Of a stretch of 33,067 nucleotides of DNA, positions 15,913 through 24,403 are shown piece after piece. The translations under genes and the position numbers were made by a program. The stretch is from Lachnospiraceae bacterium. GTDB lineage: Bacteria > Bacillota_A > Clostridia > Lachnospirales > Lachnospiraceae. Within the stretch, counting starts at the first letter, position 1; each line of letters starts with the position of its first letter. The notes beneath the pieces are model-generated. The model was given only the letters and a program-made list of their open reading frames with translations. It searched no databases and was not told the DNA's origin. The DNA lies in NCBI GenBank assembly GCA_028694115.1, contig JAQUUB010000045.1, forward strand, positions 1 to 33,067, written 5' to 3'.

Positions 15913-18900
15913 CTAATATGTATCCTTTTCAACCTGTGCGAAACCAGTAATCGCAATTCCTTTCCAAACCATAACATCTCCATATTTTTTACCAGCAACT
16001 GCTTTCAGATTTATCTTACTCAGGATGGAAACGACATCATCGATATATATTTCAGAAAATCTGCATGGGTAATTTTGGGGATGTACGTCCTTTTCCGGTG
16101 GTAGTTTATTTACATCCTTAATAATTCTTTTTAAATCAAGATAGAATTTTTTACTCGTTCTTCCTATTCTTCCAAATGACATCTCGTCTTCAAGAACAAT
16201 ATCATATGAGATGTATCCTACTTCCTGTGAATAATCCATATTTTTAATAAGCTTGACTCTCTCTCCAACTAAAAGTAATGGATCATCAAATTTCTCCTGA
16301 AGATCAGCATTTTCTGCAAACGATGTTGCCTCAAGGTCATAATTATGCCCAACTTCTATATGTGATAAATATGGTTTCATTTTTCGAAAACCCAAGTTGG
16401 TTAAATAAGAACGTCTAGCACCATTCTTATCAGTTTTAATATACTGTGTTCCAATAGAAGTTTTATAAAGCTTTTCTTTTGCTCTTGTTACAGCAACATA
16501 GGTCACTTTGTGTTCCATCAAATTCTTTTTTTCTTGATCACCCATAAACAAAGCATCATCAAAAAGAACTACTTCATCGAATTCACGACCTTTTGATCTG
16601 TGAATATTACTAATTGTTATCTGTTCATCTCCTGCAGATGTATAAAATTCTTTAGTTTTACTATTTTTTAAAATTCCAGTTAATAAATCTTTAACATAAT
16701 ATCTGTCTTTTGATTCATATTGAGTTTTTTCAATTGCAGCCCAAATAATATCTGCATCAAAACTCATATCTCCTTTTTCCTCATACAATTCAGAAAAAGT
16801 GTCTTTATCAATTGTATCATTCTCATAGTCCCTGAAAATATTGGCAATCCACATATTTAAAGAATTATCAGTCAATCTTTTCTGTACTTTATGAGGAATT
16901 TTTTTATTTCTAAACAATGTCGATATTTTTAATGCTTGACCATTCGTTCTCGTCAAAATTCCAACAGATTTTTCTCCAAACACAGACAACAATTCATCAT
17001 ATTCAGTCGTCTTAAGGTCTATTCCTTCTAATTCTTTTACTTTATTGAATATTCTATTTGTAACATCCTTTCTCGATTTATCATTACCAGTCAAAATGGC
17101 ATTACGATAGTCATTCCCCAGTAATTCTAATTCAGAAACCTGTCTATGATTTATAGTAAACGAATAAAATTTTGAATTACTCTGATTCTTAAATAACCAT
17201 GAATAGAATTTTACAGAATCAATCTCTCCTAATTGAATTTGATAATCATATATTGACTGACATGCGTCTCCTAAAAGAGTATATCCTGCATCATCAGGTA
17301 ACGACTTAATTAATTGCATTACAAACTGAGCCCTGCTGGCAACAAGATCTTGCACCTCATCTACTACAAGATGCATACATTGTTCAATCAGCTCCTTACT
17401 CTTCTTTACAACATCTATTGCTGCCTTTATTCTTCCATCATAATCAAGATAATCCAAAGAAAAACCATCATATAATAATTCTTTTTCATTTTCTGCCACA
17501 TAAGCTAGCAAATGAGTAGCAAACGAGTCAAATGTCCTAATATCTATCGAATGCCAATTCATCCCAATTTTTCCTTCGTCAAATTCTGACTGTAATCTTT
17601 TTTCAATTACTTCAACCGCCGCTCTTGAAAAACATAAAACCAAAATTTCTTCTGGATCAATTGTTTCCTCATTTATCATAGCAACTAATTTTTCAATTAG
17701 TGTATAAGTTTTTCCTGTACCTGGTCCCGCATTTACAATTATTCGTTCAGAAGGTTTGGCCAAAATTACGTTGTCTTGTTCTGCCTCAATAAATTTTTCA
17801 AATCCCTCTTTCGTATCTACTTCTATTTCTATTATGCTAGAACTTCCGACTTCTACTTCGTCTTTTTGTGCCTCAATTACTTCTGATTCTTTTCCAATTT
17901 CTTTATCTGCATAAAATTTTGCAAATACTCTTAATGCAATAACATAATACGACATTGATGCTTTAAAGAACGGACTCTTCTCTAATTGATCCGCCATATC
18001 ATTAATAGTTGATGAAATATCTGAATTAATTTCAAGCATGAAAATATCATCAGTCCAGATTCCTTTCTTTTTTGAAAAAGCATTAGCACTTTTTATTGCA
18101 CTTAAATAACCATCTGCAGTTGTCTTTTTATAATCATTGTACAACATCCATTCATGGAATTCCTTTAATGTTTCTTTTGAATCTCTTGTATTTACTTGTG
18201 TATGGATTTCTGAATGAATAACTTCTACTTTTTCTTCTTGTAAAGATATTTCATTTTTTTCTTTATTCTTTGTTTCAACAAATTTTTCAACAAATTTTCT
18301 ATAATACTTCATGGCAGCTCTATACTTTGGTCCATTCAATTTACTCTCATACTCTCTTATTATTTCATCTAAACGAGTAACGCAAATATCATCAAAAATA
18401 GATAACTTACCATCTGCCTTGAGTAAATAGTCATATTCACTTAAATTGCCAATATATTTCTCAATTACATTTTCAAAAAAGCCATCATTAATAAGCCATT
18501 TTGAAAATTCATCTACAAGATTTCTCTCTGTAGTTTTCTCCACAACTTCCGCATCAGAGCTATTCTGTTCTACTGATTTCACTAACTTATTATCGTTATC
18601 GAAAGACAATTCCTCTTCCAAGACACTTCTGGTTTCTGAATCATCATCTAAAACTTCAATTGACGTTTTACTTGTTAATTTTTGTTTAAAAAGTACTCCT
18701 TTTTCAAGTTGAGAAATTAACGTTTCTTTATGGGTTATATCAGGTAATATACCTATGGTATCAGTCTTTAACTCATCCTCGGAAAATGCAGACATCCCTC
18801 TACGACATTGTGAAAAAACCGAACAATCTTGATTAATACATTTACAGACAACTTTTTTCTCATCATCAACAAGAATTGTTCCCCAAGGATAGTCATCCTT

Positions 18901-19116
18901 AAATGCAAATGCACAATGTCCTGACGCCGTTTGTTTTTCTTTTACTTGAAGTTGTGTCATTCCATATCTTATTCGTCCAGTTTCAATCATCTTTTCCATT
19001 TGTTCTAATGAAAATGGGTCATGAACAAATGACATATATTTTGTATCATTTGATATGGTTGTATCAATTATTTGAATATTGCTTAAATACTCTAACGTAC
19101 TTTTTTCTCTACTCAA
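15913..19116 (-). CDS. Large UvrD/Rep-like helicase with Cys cluster and tandem N-terminal repeats
   Basis: The C-terminal part (about 440 to 900) is an SF1 helicase: Walker A NAGPGTGKT (465-473), LVVDEVQDL, HRSKGREFDEVVLFDD and YVAVTRAKEKLY. The first 430 residues are unusual. There is a small domain with cysteines (about 94-108, CKCINQDC then SQC), an acidic linker, and two repeats of about 85 residues (203-283 and 318-405). Each repeat starts like FSKWLINDGF or FHEWMLYNDY and ends in an Ala-rich helix with an FxxFY-like end, recalling SAM-like core-binding domains of tyrosine recombinases. The frame is open to a GTG at 19125, but AAGGTGG fits the TTG at 19116 better. It overlaps the Hsp70 gene by 8 bases. 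Confidence 0.87.
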   Translation of the reverse strand: MSREKSTLEYLSNIQIIDTTISNDTKYMSFVHDPFSLEQMEKMIETGRIRYGMTQLQVKEKQTASGHCAFAFKDDYPWGTILVDDEKKVVCKCINQDCSVFSQCRRGMSAFSEDELKTDTIGILPDITHKETLISQLEKGVLFKQKLTSKTSIEVLDDDSETRSVLEEELSFDNDNKLVKSVEQNSSDAEVVEKTTERNLVDEFSKWLINDGFFENVIEKYIGNLSEYDYLLKADGKLSIFDDICVTRLDEIIREYESKLNGPKYRAAMKYYRKFVEKFVETKNKEKNEISLQEEKVEVIHSEIHTQVNTRDSKETLKEFHEWMLYNDYKKTTADGYLSAIKSANAFSKKKGIWTDDIFMLEINSDISSTINDMADQLEKSPFFKASMSYYVIALRVFAKFYADKEIGKESEVIEAQKDEVEVGSSSIIEIEVDTKEGFEKFIEAEQDNVILAKPSERIIVNAGPGTGKTYTLIEKLVAMINEETIDPEEILVLCFSRAAVEVIEKRLQSEFDEGKIGMNWHSIDIRTFDSFATHLLAYVAENEKELLYDGFSLDYLDYDGRIKAAIDVVKKSKELIEQCMHLVVDEVQDLVASRAQFVMQLIKSLPDDAGYTLLGDACQSIYDYQIQLGEIDSVKFYSWLFKNQSNSKFYSFTINHRQVSELELLGNDYRNAILTGNDKSRKDVTNRIFNKVKELEGIDLKTTEYDELLSVFGEKSVGILTRTNGQALKISTLFRNKKIPHKVQKRLTDNSLNMWIANIFRDYENDTIDKDTFSELYEEKGDMSFDADIIWAAIEKTQYESKDRYYVKDLLTGILKNSKTKEFYTSAGDEQITISNIHRSKGREFDEVVLFDDALFMGDQEKKNLMEHKVTYVAVTRAKEKLYKTSIGTQYIKTDKNGARRSYLTNLGFRKMKPYLSHIEVGHNYDLEATSFAENADLQEKFDDPLLLVGERVKLIKNMDYSQEVGYISYDIVLEDEMSFGRIGRTSKKFYLDLKRIIKDVNKLPPEKDVHPQNYPCRFSEIYIDDVVSILSKINLKAVAGKKYGDVMVWKGIAITGFAQVEKDTY

Positions 19117-20575
19117 ATATGCCACCTTCTTTCGGAAGCTGGTAATAACATTTTAAGCGTTCGTACCTCCAGATTCTGTTATATTCATTAGTTCTCATAG
19201 TGCTGGATGCAATAACGTTGAATACAAGATCCTCATCAACATTTGCTTCTAAAACTATTTGTTCTTGTAAAAACTGATATGATGGTATCTGTAAGGTTAC
19301 AAATCTGGTGTCATCATCATCCAAATCTTTACTTCCAGCAAAAATAAATCTGGCCTCCTTATTTGAATCTATGACTCCAAAATGATGTTTCCCTTTCCAA
19401 TTCTGTATCTGCTCATTTTCTTTCAAAAGTGTAAATAAACTATTATCACTTAATCTAACACCAATTCTCTGATTTGAATAATACGCTCCTGGTATTGCCG
19501 AAAGCATTGTTGCTCCCATTCCAACATTCCACATTGTTTCTTCTGGAAAATATAATTTTTCTCCAAATCGTGAATCTAATTTTTCTATGAGCGGTCTTAA
19601 GTTACTACTTCCGCCGACCATTATAATTCGGTCAATATTTCCAATTCCAACTCCTGATTCTGATACAACTTTATCAAAACAAGCAATCGCATTTTCTACA
19701 TTTGCATCGATAATTTCTGCAAACCAGTCATAATCTAATGTTTCTCTTACTGCCCCAAACTCGCCATAATTATTTATCGAAATAGTTGCAGTATCATCAT
19801 CATACATTGCTCTCTTTGCTCGTTCAGCTCTTACCAACATCATATCTCGATTGATTGGTGGCATATCTTCAAATGCTATATTTATTTTTTTCTTACGTGC
19901 AATTCTTCCATGTACCTTTTCTGCGATTTTAAGGTCTATCATATCACCGGCTTCTGGCTGCCCACCGGTTGCCAGTTCTAGTATTTTTCCTTCATGGTGC
20001 TTTAATACAGATACATCTAGCGTTCCACCGCCCCAATCAAATACTGCTACCGTATTATCATTTCTAATATCATTATAATTTGCAAAAAAAGCTGCGGTTG
20101 GTTCACTTATAAATGATGTGATTTTAATGCCTGCTAAAGCAGACGCACTTCTAAGCATAGATCTTCTTTTTGCACTCAATCCTACAGGTATTGCCACAAC
20201 TGCTTCATCCATTGCAATGCCTGTTCTTTCATGAACATTTTCCTGCAATCCTTTAAATACTTCAGCTGCAACTTCTACTGGTGTCCATTTTTTTCCTGCT
20301 ATAACCTTTGACCAATCCTGATCTAATAAACTTTTTACAGAAGTAATAAATTCACAATCTTGAGACAATTCCTGGCGTCTTTCCCATGCCTCTCGTCCTG
20401 TATACACTGTCCCATCATTTTTATTAATAGCAACAACAGACGGAACTGGTCTTTGCTCATCATCACCATATAAAATTTTTTCATATGTATCACCCATGAA
20501 CGCATAACCTACTGTTGCACTGTTCGTTGTTCCAAAATCAATCCCAAAACAGTATTTTAACTTCTCACTCGCCAT
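19109..20575 (-). CDS. Hsp70-like ATPase in a defence operon
   Basis: The 488-residue protein has a full Hsp70/actin-fold nucleotide-binding domain (1-365): phosphate-1 GIDFGTTNS (11-19), connect-1 FISEPTAAFF (155-164), phosphate-2 FDWGGGTLDVS (179-189) and adenosine motif IIMVGGSSNLRP (317-328). The remaining 120 residues could form a beta-type substrate domain, but there is no helical lid and no EEVD-type tail. It is thus about 130 residues shorter than DnaK and no DnaJ or GrpE lies nearby. AGGAGGGG precedes the start. It sits between a coiled-coil protein and the UvrD helicase, overlapping the latter. A role as nucleotide-driven switch or assembly factor for the helicases is inferred. Confidence 0.9.
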   Translation of the reverse strand: MASEKLKYCFGIDFGTTNSATVGYAFMGDTYEKILYGDDEQRPVPSVVAINKNDGTVYTGREAWERRQELSQDCEFITSVKSLLDQDWSKVIAGKKWTPVEVAAEVFKGLQENVHERTGIAMDEAVVAIPVGLSAKRRSMLRSASALAGIKITSFISEPTAAFFANYNDIRNDNTVAVFDWGGGTLDVSVLKHHEGKILELATGGQPEAGDMIDLKIAEKVHGRIARKKKINIAFEDMPPINRDMMLVRAERAKRAMYDDDTATISINNYGEFGAVRETLDYDWFAEIIDANVENAIACFDKVVSESGVGIGNIDRIIMVGGSSNLRPLIEKLDSRFGEKLYFPEETMWNVGMGATMLSAIPGAYYSNQRIGVRLSDNSLFTLLKENEQIQNWKGKHHFGVIDSNKEARFIFAGSKDLDDDDTRFVTLQIPSYQFLQEQIVLEANVDEDLVFNVIASSTMRTNEYNRIWRYERLKCYYQLPKEGGIFE

Positions 20576-20594
20576 TATAATTCCCCTCCTAAGA

Positions 20595-21893
20595 CTAACT
20601 CAGTTTAATACCACTTTTTTCTAAAATTGAAAAAACTGCCCCAAGTTGTTCTCTCATATTTTCTCCAAGATCTATAGTCATATCAATTTCTTTTGCATCG
20701 CAAAAATCTCTGTAATCTACTCTCAGTTTAGATGCCAATTTATTTAATTGTTCCTCTGATTGTTTTTCTCGATTTCTTGTAACAGTGTTAGTAAACTGTT
20801 TTCTGTCATCAATTTCTTTCTTCTGTTTCTCTACCAATTGTTCTAGCTCAGATATTTTAGAAATAAATTCTGTATTTTGTTTCTGTAAAACTATTTTTTC
20901 ACTTGCTAGACTATGAATTGTATCTTCCTGTTGCACTTGTTTGTTTAACATTCTATTTATTTGGGATTGTTGCTCATCTGATTTCTGCTTCATCATAGAT
21001 ATTTCAGATTTAACTAAAACTAATTCCTTAGAAGTTGCAAGAACAACTGAAACAAGAGAATCAAAAAATTCTCCTGATGCACTCTGCGGCTTTTGGGGAA
21101 CTGATGCACTAATATTTTTTATTACTGAAATTTCTTTTTTTTCCTTTTTCCCATCAATTGGTTCAGTAGTTATTATTTGTATTTCTTGTTTATCTGTCTG
21201 TGTCGAATCATCTTTTTCTTCACTTTTCTGAACTGTATTTCTCTCAAGTACACGATTCATAAGATAATCTTCTGTTACTTTCCCCATATCCTTATTAGCT
21301 GATTTTAGCCAATAGAATACTTTTTGAACAATTTCCGAGTTTACCAACTCTCCTTCTACTGCAGCTTCTACAAAAAGATTGCGTAAATTAATCCATGTCT
21401 TTTCTTGATTTATAAATTGTAGTGTTAGTATTTTATTATCATCTGCAAACAATGGGAGTACATTTTTTCTTATTAAATCAACTGTCTTTTTATTTGTTTC
21501 TTCTTTTCCATTTTTATAAGAAAATCGAATCATTGCTATAAATATTTTTTCAATAACTTTATTTTGTTCCAAACTGGCGGACCAAAGAGAATTGTACAAA
21601 AAAACTATCCTCATTCCGGAAGTACCGCCCTTATTTTCTTCAATTCTTTTGCTTTGAATAAATTTATTAACAAAAGCATTTGCTGCATTGAATTCAATAT
21701 GTGCTAAATATTGTGCTAAAACTTTCATAGAAGTTTCAACTGGTCCTTCACACAAAATTGTTTCTAAATCATCTGAATATTCTCCTTTAGACAATTCAGT
21801 AGCAAGTTCCTTCTCATATATTTCTTTATCAGCCATACTTAATTTACTATTCTTCTTAAACTTCTCAATTAGTTCTATCATTAAATCTTTCAT
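20595..21893 (-). CDS. Helical and coiled-coil protein, candidate Hsp70 partner
   Basis: I do not recognise this 432-residue family. Residues 1-220 look all-helical, with repeat-like helices such as FNAANAFVNKFIQSKR and FSYKNGKEETNKKTVDLIRK. A charged linker follows, then a long coiled coil at about 290-385 (heptad-like KSEISMMKQKSDEQQSQINR). The compact C-terminal domain of about 45 residues includes LRVDYRDFCDAKEIDMTIDL. A coiled coil plus small head just upstream of an Hsp70 recalls the layout of nucleotide exchange factors or adaptors such as GrpE, but there is no clear sequence match. It starts with an ATGA overlap on the HTH gene, with GGAGG, and ends 19 bases before the Hsp70. Confidence 0.8.
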   Translation of the reverse strand: MKDLMIELIEKFKKNSKLSMADKEIYEKELATELSKGEYSDDLETILCEGPVETSMKVLAQYLAHIEFNAANAFVNKFIQSKRIEENKGGTSGMRIVFLYNSLWSASLEQNKVIEKIFIAMIRFSYKNGKEETNKKTVDLIRKNVLPLFADDNKILTLQFINQEKTWINLRNLFVEAAVEGELVNSEIVQKVFYWLKSANKDMGKVTEDYLMNRVLERNTVQKSEEKDDSTQTDKQEIQIITTEPIDGKKEKKEISVIKNISASVPQKPQSASGEFFDSLVSVVLATSKELVLVKSEISMMKQKSDEQQSQINRMLNKQVQQEDTIHSLASEKIVLQKQNTEFISKISELEQLVEKQKKEIDDRKQFTNTVTRNREKQSEEQLNKLASKLRVDYRDFCDAKEIDMTIDLGENMREQLGAVFSILEKSGIKLS

Positions 21894-22075
21894 CTCTGTT
21901 CCTCCGCGTTATCTTTATATCTATTATCATTAGGCTTCTCAGCAGTATCTGGAATAAGCCAAAGATTACCTTTTTTTACTGCTCCCGGAATACGGTTACT
22001 CGTACAGTACACATTTACCATTCTACTTGTTATTCCCCACTTTTCTCCGACTTCTTTCACTGTCAAATATTCCAT
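21890..22075 (-). CDS. Small HTH protein heading the cargo operon
   Basis: This 61-residue helix-turn-helix protein (YLTVKEVGEKWGITSRMV, then wing GAVKKGNLWLIPDTA) is the first gene of the defence operon. AGGAGG lies upstream, and the stop overlaps the next start (ATGA). It shares its plan with the riboswitch-controlled HTH at 1096-1308. In defence operons such proteins are usually autoregulators. An 18-bp perfect palindrome upstream of its promoter (22189-22206) is a possible site. Confidence 0.85.
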   Translation of the reverse strand: MEYLTVKEVGEKWGITSRMVNVYCTSNRIPGAVKKGNLWLIPDTAEKPNDNRYKDNAEEQR

Positions 22076-22112
22076 CTTGCGACCTCCTTTTTTGACGACA
22101 AATTCTGTTATT

Positions 22113-22141
22113 ATTATATTTCAAAAACTCGTAATTTACAA
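22113..22141 (-). promoter_or_regulatory. Promoter of the cargo (defence) operon
   Basis: Minus-strand TTGTAA (plus 22136-22141), a 17-base spacer and a perfect TATAAT (plus 22113-22118), about 38 bases before the HTH start codon. No other promoter of this quality is seen before the one at 8644-8672. Confidence 0.75.
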
Positions 22142-22188
22142 TATCTCGAAATATATATTTAAGATCTTTCACAAACCTGCAAGCAGTG

Positions 22189-22206
22189 CAATTTGCTAGC
22201 AAATTG
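22189..22206. promoter_or_regulatory. Perfect 18-bp palindrome upstream of the operon promoter
   Basis: CAATTTGCTAGCAAATTG is its own reverse complement. It lies about 48 bases upstream of the -35, a place suited to an activator or a looping repressor. It has no T-run and so is not a terminator. Confidence 0.5.
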
Positions 22207-22247
22207 ACAAAAACGCTTGTTGTGGAATATCCCCAATCCCCTAAGTT

Positions 22248-22287
22248 CATCTTCTTTTGAAGATGGCTACGCGCTCATTCTGAGCGC
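22248..22287. repeat. Two adjacent short hairpins at the cargo/backbone junction
   Basis: CATCTTC-TTTT-GAAGATG (22248-22265) and GCGCTCA-TTC-TGAGCGC (22271-22287) are perfect 7-bp stems five bases apart. Neither is followed by a T-run on either strand. They could be recombination or oriT-like structures or remnants of the cargo insertion; the function is unknown. The rest of the gap 22076-22365 holds only the promoter, palindrome and terminator listed separately. Confidence 0.45.
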
Positions 22288-22316
22288 TAATGACAAATGC
22301 CAAAACATCCAGAAAC

Positions 22317-22361
22317 AAAAAAAGAAGGGAACCACCAGTCACTACAACTGATGATTCCCTT
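22317..22361 (-). terminator. Intrinsic terminator of the mobilisation operon
   Basis: On the minus strand a 7-bp AAGGGAA/TTCCCTT stem (plus arms 22325-22331 and 22355-22361) continues into CATCAGT/ACTGGTG. A C and seven T residues follow (plus A at 22317-22323). It lies just after the relaxase stop and insulates the cargo operon. Confidence 0.85.
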
Positions 22362-22365
22362 ACAA

Positions 22366-23781
22366 TTATCTATCCTGATTCTGTTCATTCCTTTGATTTT
22401 CTCTCTGTACTTTTTTGTACTCTTCATGAAGAATCGAATCCACATTTTGCTTTGCGATGAGATAATCCTGCATTTCTTTTTTTGACAGTCTATATTCTGA
22501 ATAAGCTTTCTTTTTACCGACAAGTACTTCTGCGTACTCTGCATTCAGAACCTTGACCTTTGGAATTTTCTTATCAGGAAGTTCACTAAATGCATTTTTT
22601 GCAGCTTTATGGAGTGTGATTTCTTCTCGATGTGTTTCAAAGAATTTCTTACTGTAACCAGATTTTCGATAAGCTACATATACATCCCTTGTTTTGGAAT
22701 AATTAATAATATGAGTACGTAATACTGCTATTTCTCCCAGACGCTTTTCAGCTGACCTTATAGACTCCGATATTTTTTTGAATCTTGCGGATGAGATATC
22801 TGTTGTTTCTGCAAGTGTTTTATAATCTCTGATGTCATGCTCCTGCAGGAATAGTAGTGATTGTGAAAGCTGTTTAATGTTATATATCTTAGCCCATCTT
22901 GTGTAACCTTCCGCTTTTCCCTGTTTGATTTTCTCCTGAATATCAATTAAGAGATCAAAGTCATGCTCTTTCTTTCTATGAAATTGCTGCTTTGCTGTTT
23001 TAGGTTTGTGTTCTAATTCTCCATCAACTATTTTAACAAGATCATCTACCGTATATCCTTCTCCCAGTGAACGAAATCGAATAAATCTCTGTTGGTCCTT
23101 TCCTTTTACCGCTGGTTGCTTTCCAGCTTTGATTTCATATCCCTGTTCATGCAGCATTGTCAATAACTTCTCAAAGTATTCTGGTTTCTGTAAAAGGATC
23201 TGATCAATCGCTTCACAGATTTCATCCCGGAATACTTTTTTCTTTGGATACTCTGTCCGCTTTTCTCTCTGGCTTGGTTTCCTTGGTTTGATAACAGATA
23301 GTCCATGCTCCAAACATACAATGTCGCTTAACCGCTGTAATGCAATTCCTACAAAGAAAAAATCTCGAAACTTCCTATCACAATCCAGATTGGTAGAATT
23401 ATAAATAATATGATTATGAATATGTGCTTTATCAACATGTGTTGCTACAATAAAAGCATGGTTCTCTTTTGTGAAACGCATTGCTGTTTCATACCCAACC
23501 TTGTTTGCTTCCTCCGGTGTAATTTCACCAGGAGCGAATGACTGCCTGATCTGATATGCAATGATATCTCCTTTTGGCTTTCGTCCTGTAATACGAAGAT
23601 ATTCTTTCTTCGATAACAGGAACTCCTCCTCCACAGTCTTCGCATCACATGCATAAGAACTGATCAGTTCTCCATCCCTGGTCTTCTCCCCATTCTCCGC
23701 ATAATCAATTCTGTCACTTAAGGATTGTGCTAAGGTCTTTCCTTTATTCACATGCATTGTAATCAGTTTTGTTGCAGCCAT
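22366..23781 (-). CDS. MOBP-type relaxase
   Basis: The 471-residue protein nicks oriT and pilots the strand during conjugation. The N-terminal relaxase domain has the likely catalytic Tyr27 in LSDRIDYAENGEKT and the three-histidine metal motif HVDKAHIHNH (His115 to His124). The C-terminal half is basic, helical and coiled, with many Lys and Glu. It lies 15 bases after mobC and ends at a strong terminator. The expected oriT is not identified; in related elements it lies near mobC. Confidence 0.92.
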   Translation of the reverse strand: MAATKLITMHVNKGKTLAQSLSDRIDYAENGEKTRDGELISSYACDAKTVEEEFLLSKKEYLRITGRKPKGDIIAYQIRQSFAPGEITPEEANKVGYETAMRFTKENHAFIVATHVDKAHIHNHIIYNSTNLDCDRKFRDFFFVGIALQRLSDIVCLEHGLSVIKPRKPSQREKRTEYPKKKVFRDEICEAIDQILLQKPEYFEKLLTMLHEQGYEIKAGKQPAVKGKDQQRFIRFRSLGEGYTVDDLVKIVDGELEHKPKTAKQQFHRKKEHDFDLLIDIQEKIKQGKAEGYTRWAKIYNIKQLSQSLLFLQEHDIRDYKTLAETTDISSARFKKISESIRSAEKRLGEIAVLRTHIINYSKTRDVYVAYRKSGYSKKFFETHREEITLHKAAKNAFSELPDKKIPKVKVLNAEYAEVLVGKKKAYSEYRLSKKEMQDYLIAKQNVDSILHEEYKKVQRENQRNEQNQDR

Positions 23782-23796
23782 TCATCTCAGCCTTCC

Positions 23797-24129
23797 TTAC
23801 CGAATATTAGACAATTTAACCAATATTATTTTCATCTGTTTCCAGATTTCTTCCTGCCGTTTCTGCAGATCATCTAAATCTTCCTGATAAATACTTCCAG
23901 TCTCATGTGCTTTCTTTACATACTGATTCAGATTATTGCTCGTAACTCGAAGGAGCTTGATCAGCTCCTTCACATCACTAAGATCTAATTGAATACAATA
24001 ACCATCCATTGCCATTTTTCTTAGATAGGCACCCGGACTGTGAATACCCGCCTGTTTCATTTTCTGTGAAATGATTTTCGCATCACCTTTTGTTACCCGA
24101 AAATTCATCTGCACATCTCTTTTTTCCAT
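23797..24129 (-). CDS. mobC: MobC-like relaxosome accessory protein
   Basis: The 110-residue protein has an N-terminal ribbon-helix-helix (VQMNFRVTKGDAKIISQKMK) followed by SPGAYLRKMAMDG, then a helical segment ending in a coiled stretch (YQEDLDDLQKRQEEIWKQM). This is the MobC layout. MobC opens or marks oriT for the relaxase. The start lies just beyond the stop of the upstream small ORF. Confidence 0.85.
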   Translation of the reverse strand: MEKRDVQMNFRVTKGDAKIISQKMKQAGIHSPGAYLRKMAMDGYCIQLDLSDVKELIKLLRVTSNNLNQYVKKAHETGSIYQEDLDDLQKRQEEIWKQMKIILVKLSNIR

Positions 24130-24130
24130 T

Positions 24131-24400
24131 TCAACACAGCTCTTTGTCCGGGTAAAGAGCTGTGAATTTTCTCTCCTGTTTCGGCAATGGTGCTTTCAAT
24201 TTTTCTATCACAGAACTCTTTGCTTCTTTTTCTGCAATTGTTTCTTCTGGAAGATTATTTATTATGCCATCCAGCTGATTATCATTTTGCTCCATCTGAT
24301 CCTCGATACCTCGAAGTGGATTACAGCCCAAATTAAATCCGGGCAGCTCACGAAATCCAAAGGAACTCTCATTTTGTGTTCCGATTTTTTTATCACTCAT
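24131..24400 (-). CDS. Small ICE protein of unknown function
   Basis: The 89-residue, mostly polar protein (MSDKKIGTQNESSFGFRELP to KFTALYPDKELC) has no recognised domain. It lies between topB and mobC with gaps of 1-3 bases, so it belongs to the mobilisation operon. The AAAGGA upstream is 11 bases from the ATG, a weak context. Confidence 0.65.
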   Translation of the reverse strand: MSDKKIGTQNESSFGFRELPGFNLGCNPLRGIEDQMEQNDNQLDGIINNLPEETIAEKEAKSSVIEKLKAPLPKQERKFTALYPDKELC

Positions 24401-24403
24401 AAA

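Noticed and set aside
22076..24400. An oriT nick site
   Set aside because: No sequence that I can match to a known MOBP nic region was found; only the unexplained hairpins remain as candidates.
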